Under the pieces are notes generated by a model that saw nothing but the letters and a program-made list of their open reading frames with translations, was not told where the DNA came from and ran no database searches. The position numbers were made by a program, and so were the translations under genes. Of a DNA stretch of 64,000 bases, positions 63,892 through 64,000 are shown one piece after another (position 1 is the first letter of the stretch; each line of letters begins with the position of its first letter). Source of the stretch: Crocinitomicaceae bacterium (GTDB lineage: Bacteria; Bacteroidota; Bacteroidia; Flavobacteriales_D; Crocinitomicaceae); NCBI GenBank assembly GCA_024643725.1, contig JAHEMJ010000005.1, forward strand, positions 44,612 to 108,611. The letters run 5' to 3'.

Positions 63892-64000
63892 ATGAATTCT
63901 TACGAAACTGTTTTCATTTTAACTCCCGTTTTGTCTGATGATCAGGCAAAGGAAGCAGTACAGAAATTCGAAGGTGAGATTAAATCACTTGGTGGTTCAA
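63892..64000 (+). CDS. rpsF: 30S ribosomal protein S6 (5' part)
   Basis: 36 codons are visible before the window ends. [18 protein letters not shown] and EGEIKSLGG are the bS6 N-terminal strand and helix. rpsF usually leads an operon with rpsR and rplI, which would lie beyond the window. Confidence 0.93.
   Translation, partial: MNSYETVFILTPVLSDDQAKEAVQKFEGEIKSLGGS

Noticed and set aside
1..64000. tRNA, rRNA or tmRNA genes
   Set aside because: No cloverleaf with a T-arm of the GTTCGA type or rRNA core motif was seen by eye; a tRNAscan-SE run would be decisive.

Overview
The window is chromosomal DNA from a member of the Bacteroidota, most likely Flavobacteriales and close to Crocinitomicaceae/Fluviicola. 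Reasons: three secreted proteins end in type IX secretion (T9SS) sorting domains; most transcription units start behind the Bacteroidota -7 element TAnnTTTG; the primary sigma factor is the short (288 aa) Bacteroidota form; GAPDH is the long form; base composition is AT-rich. Family assignment is from memory of protein families; no search was run.

Layout. 1-8.2 kb: two membrane proteins, a DUF2891 protein, cmk, gapA, rpoD and a DegP-type protease. 8.3-16 kb: a tight operon dapF / GNAT / mltG / glycosylasparaginase / beta-mannosidase, then a TonB-dependent receptor. 16-18 kb: an AT-rich PDDEXK (DUF1016/YhcG) gene and trpS. 18-21.6 kb: plsC, gatC, a glycosyltransferase, trmB and an acidic unknown. 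21.6-28.2 kb: two POT peptide transporters, a TcdA/ThiF-like enzyme and a T9SS-secreted Omp28-like protein. 28.2-33.2 kb: purK diverging from an hpt-adk-obg-PAP2-crcB operon, then an SDR gene.

33.2-35.1 kb and 57.1-58.95 kb hold two arrays of a noncoding repeat with a 499-bp period, in opposite orientations. They bracket about 22 kb of ordinary genes: SIMPL protein, ACMSD-like amidohydrolase, an AT-rich T9SS protein flanked by a 23-bp direct repeat, GNAT, subtilase, nitroreductase, pirin, GATE transporter with a 25-residue-repeat protein, pdhA/pdhC, lgt and trhO, and a seven-gene operon rpe-CBS / DAHP synthase / KdsC-like / saccharopine dehydrogenase-like / MFS / dapD / small secreted protein. 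Outside the right array lie the SRP RNA gene (minus strand), an acidic unknown, a DUF6132 protein, two tiny rhodaneses, an S9 peptidase, a DUF2461 protein and the 5' end of rpsF.

Most notable: (1) the repeat arrays. Each full unit carries several perfect inverted repeats and a 135-nt nested stem-loop kept in six of eight units. The arrays have recognisable 5' and 3' ends but no transposase, so they look like a non-autonomous structured element or RNA repeat family. (2) A recurrent TAnnTTTG-N3/4-ATG arrangement at seven genes that predicts leaderless mRNAs. (3) A ribulose-phosphate epimerase fused to KdsD-like CBS domains, in one operon with DAHP synthase and a KdsC-type phosphatase carrying a degenerate HTH-like N-terminus. 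(4) An N-glycan-core degradation gene pair. No tRNA, rRNA, CRISPR array, prophage or recognisable transposase gene was seen.
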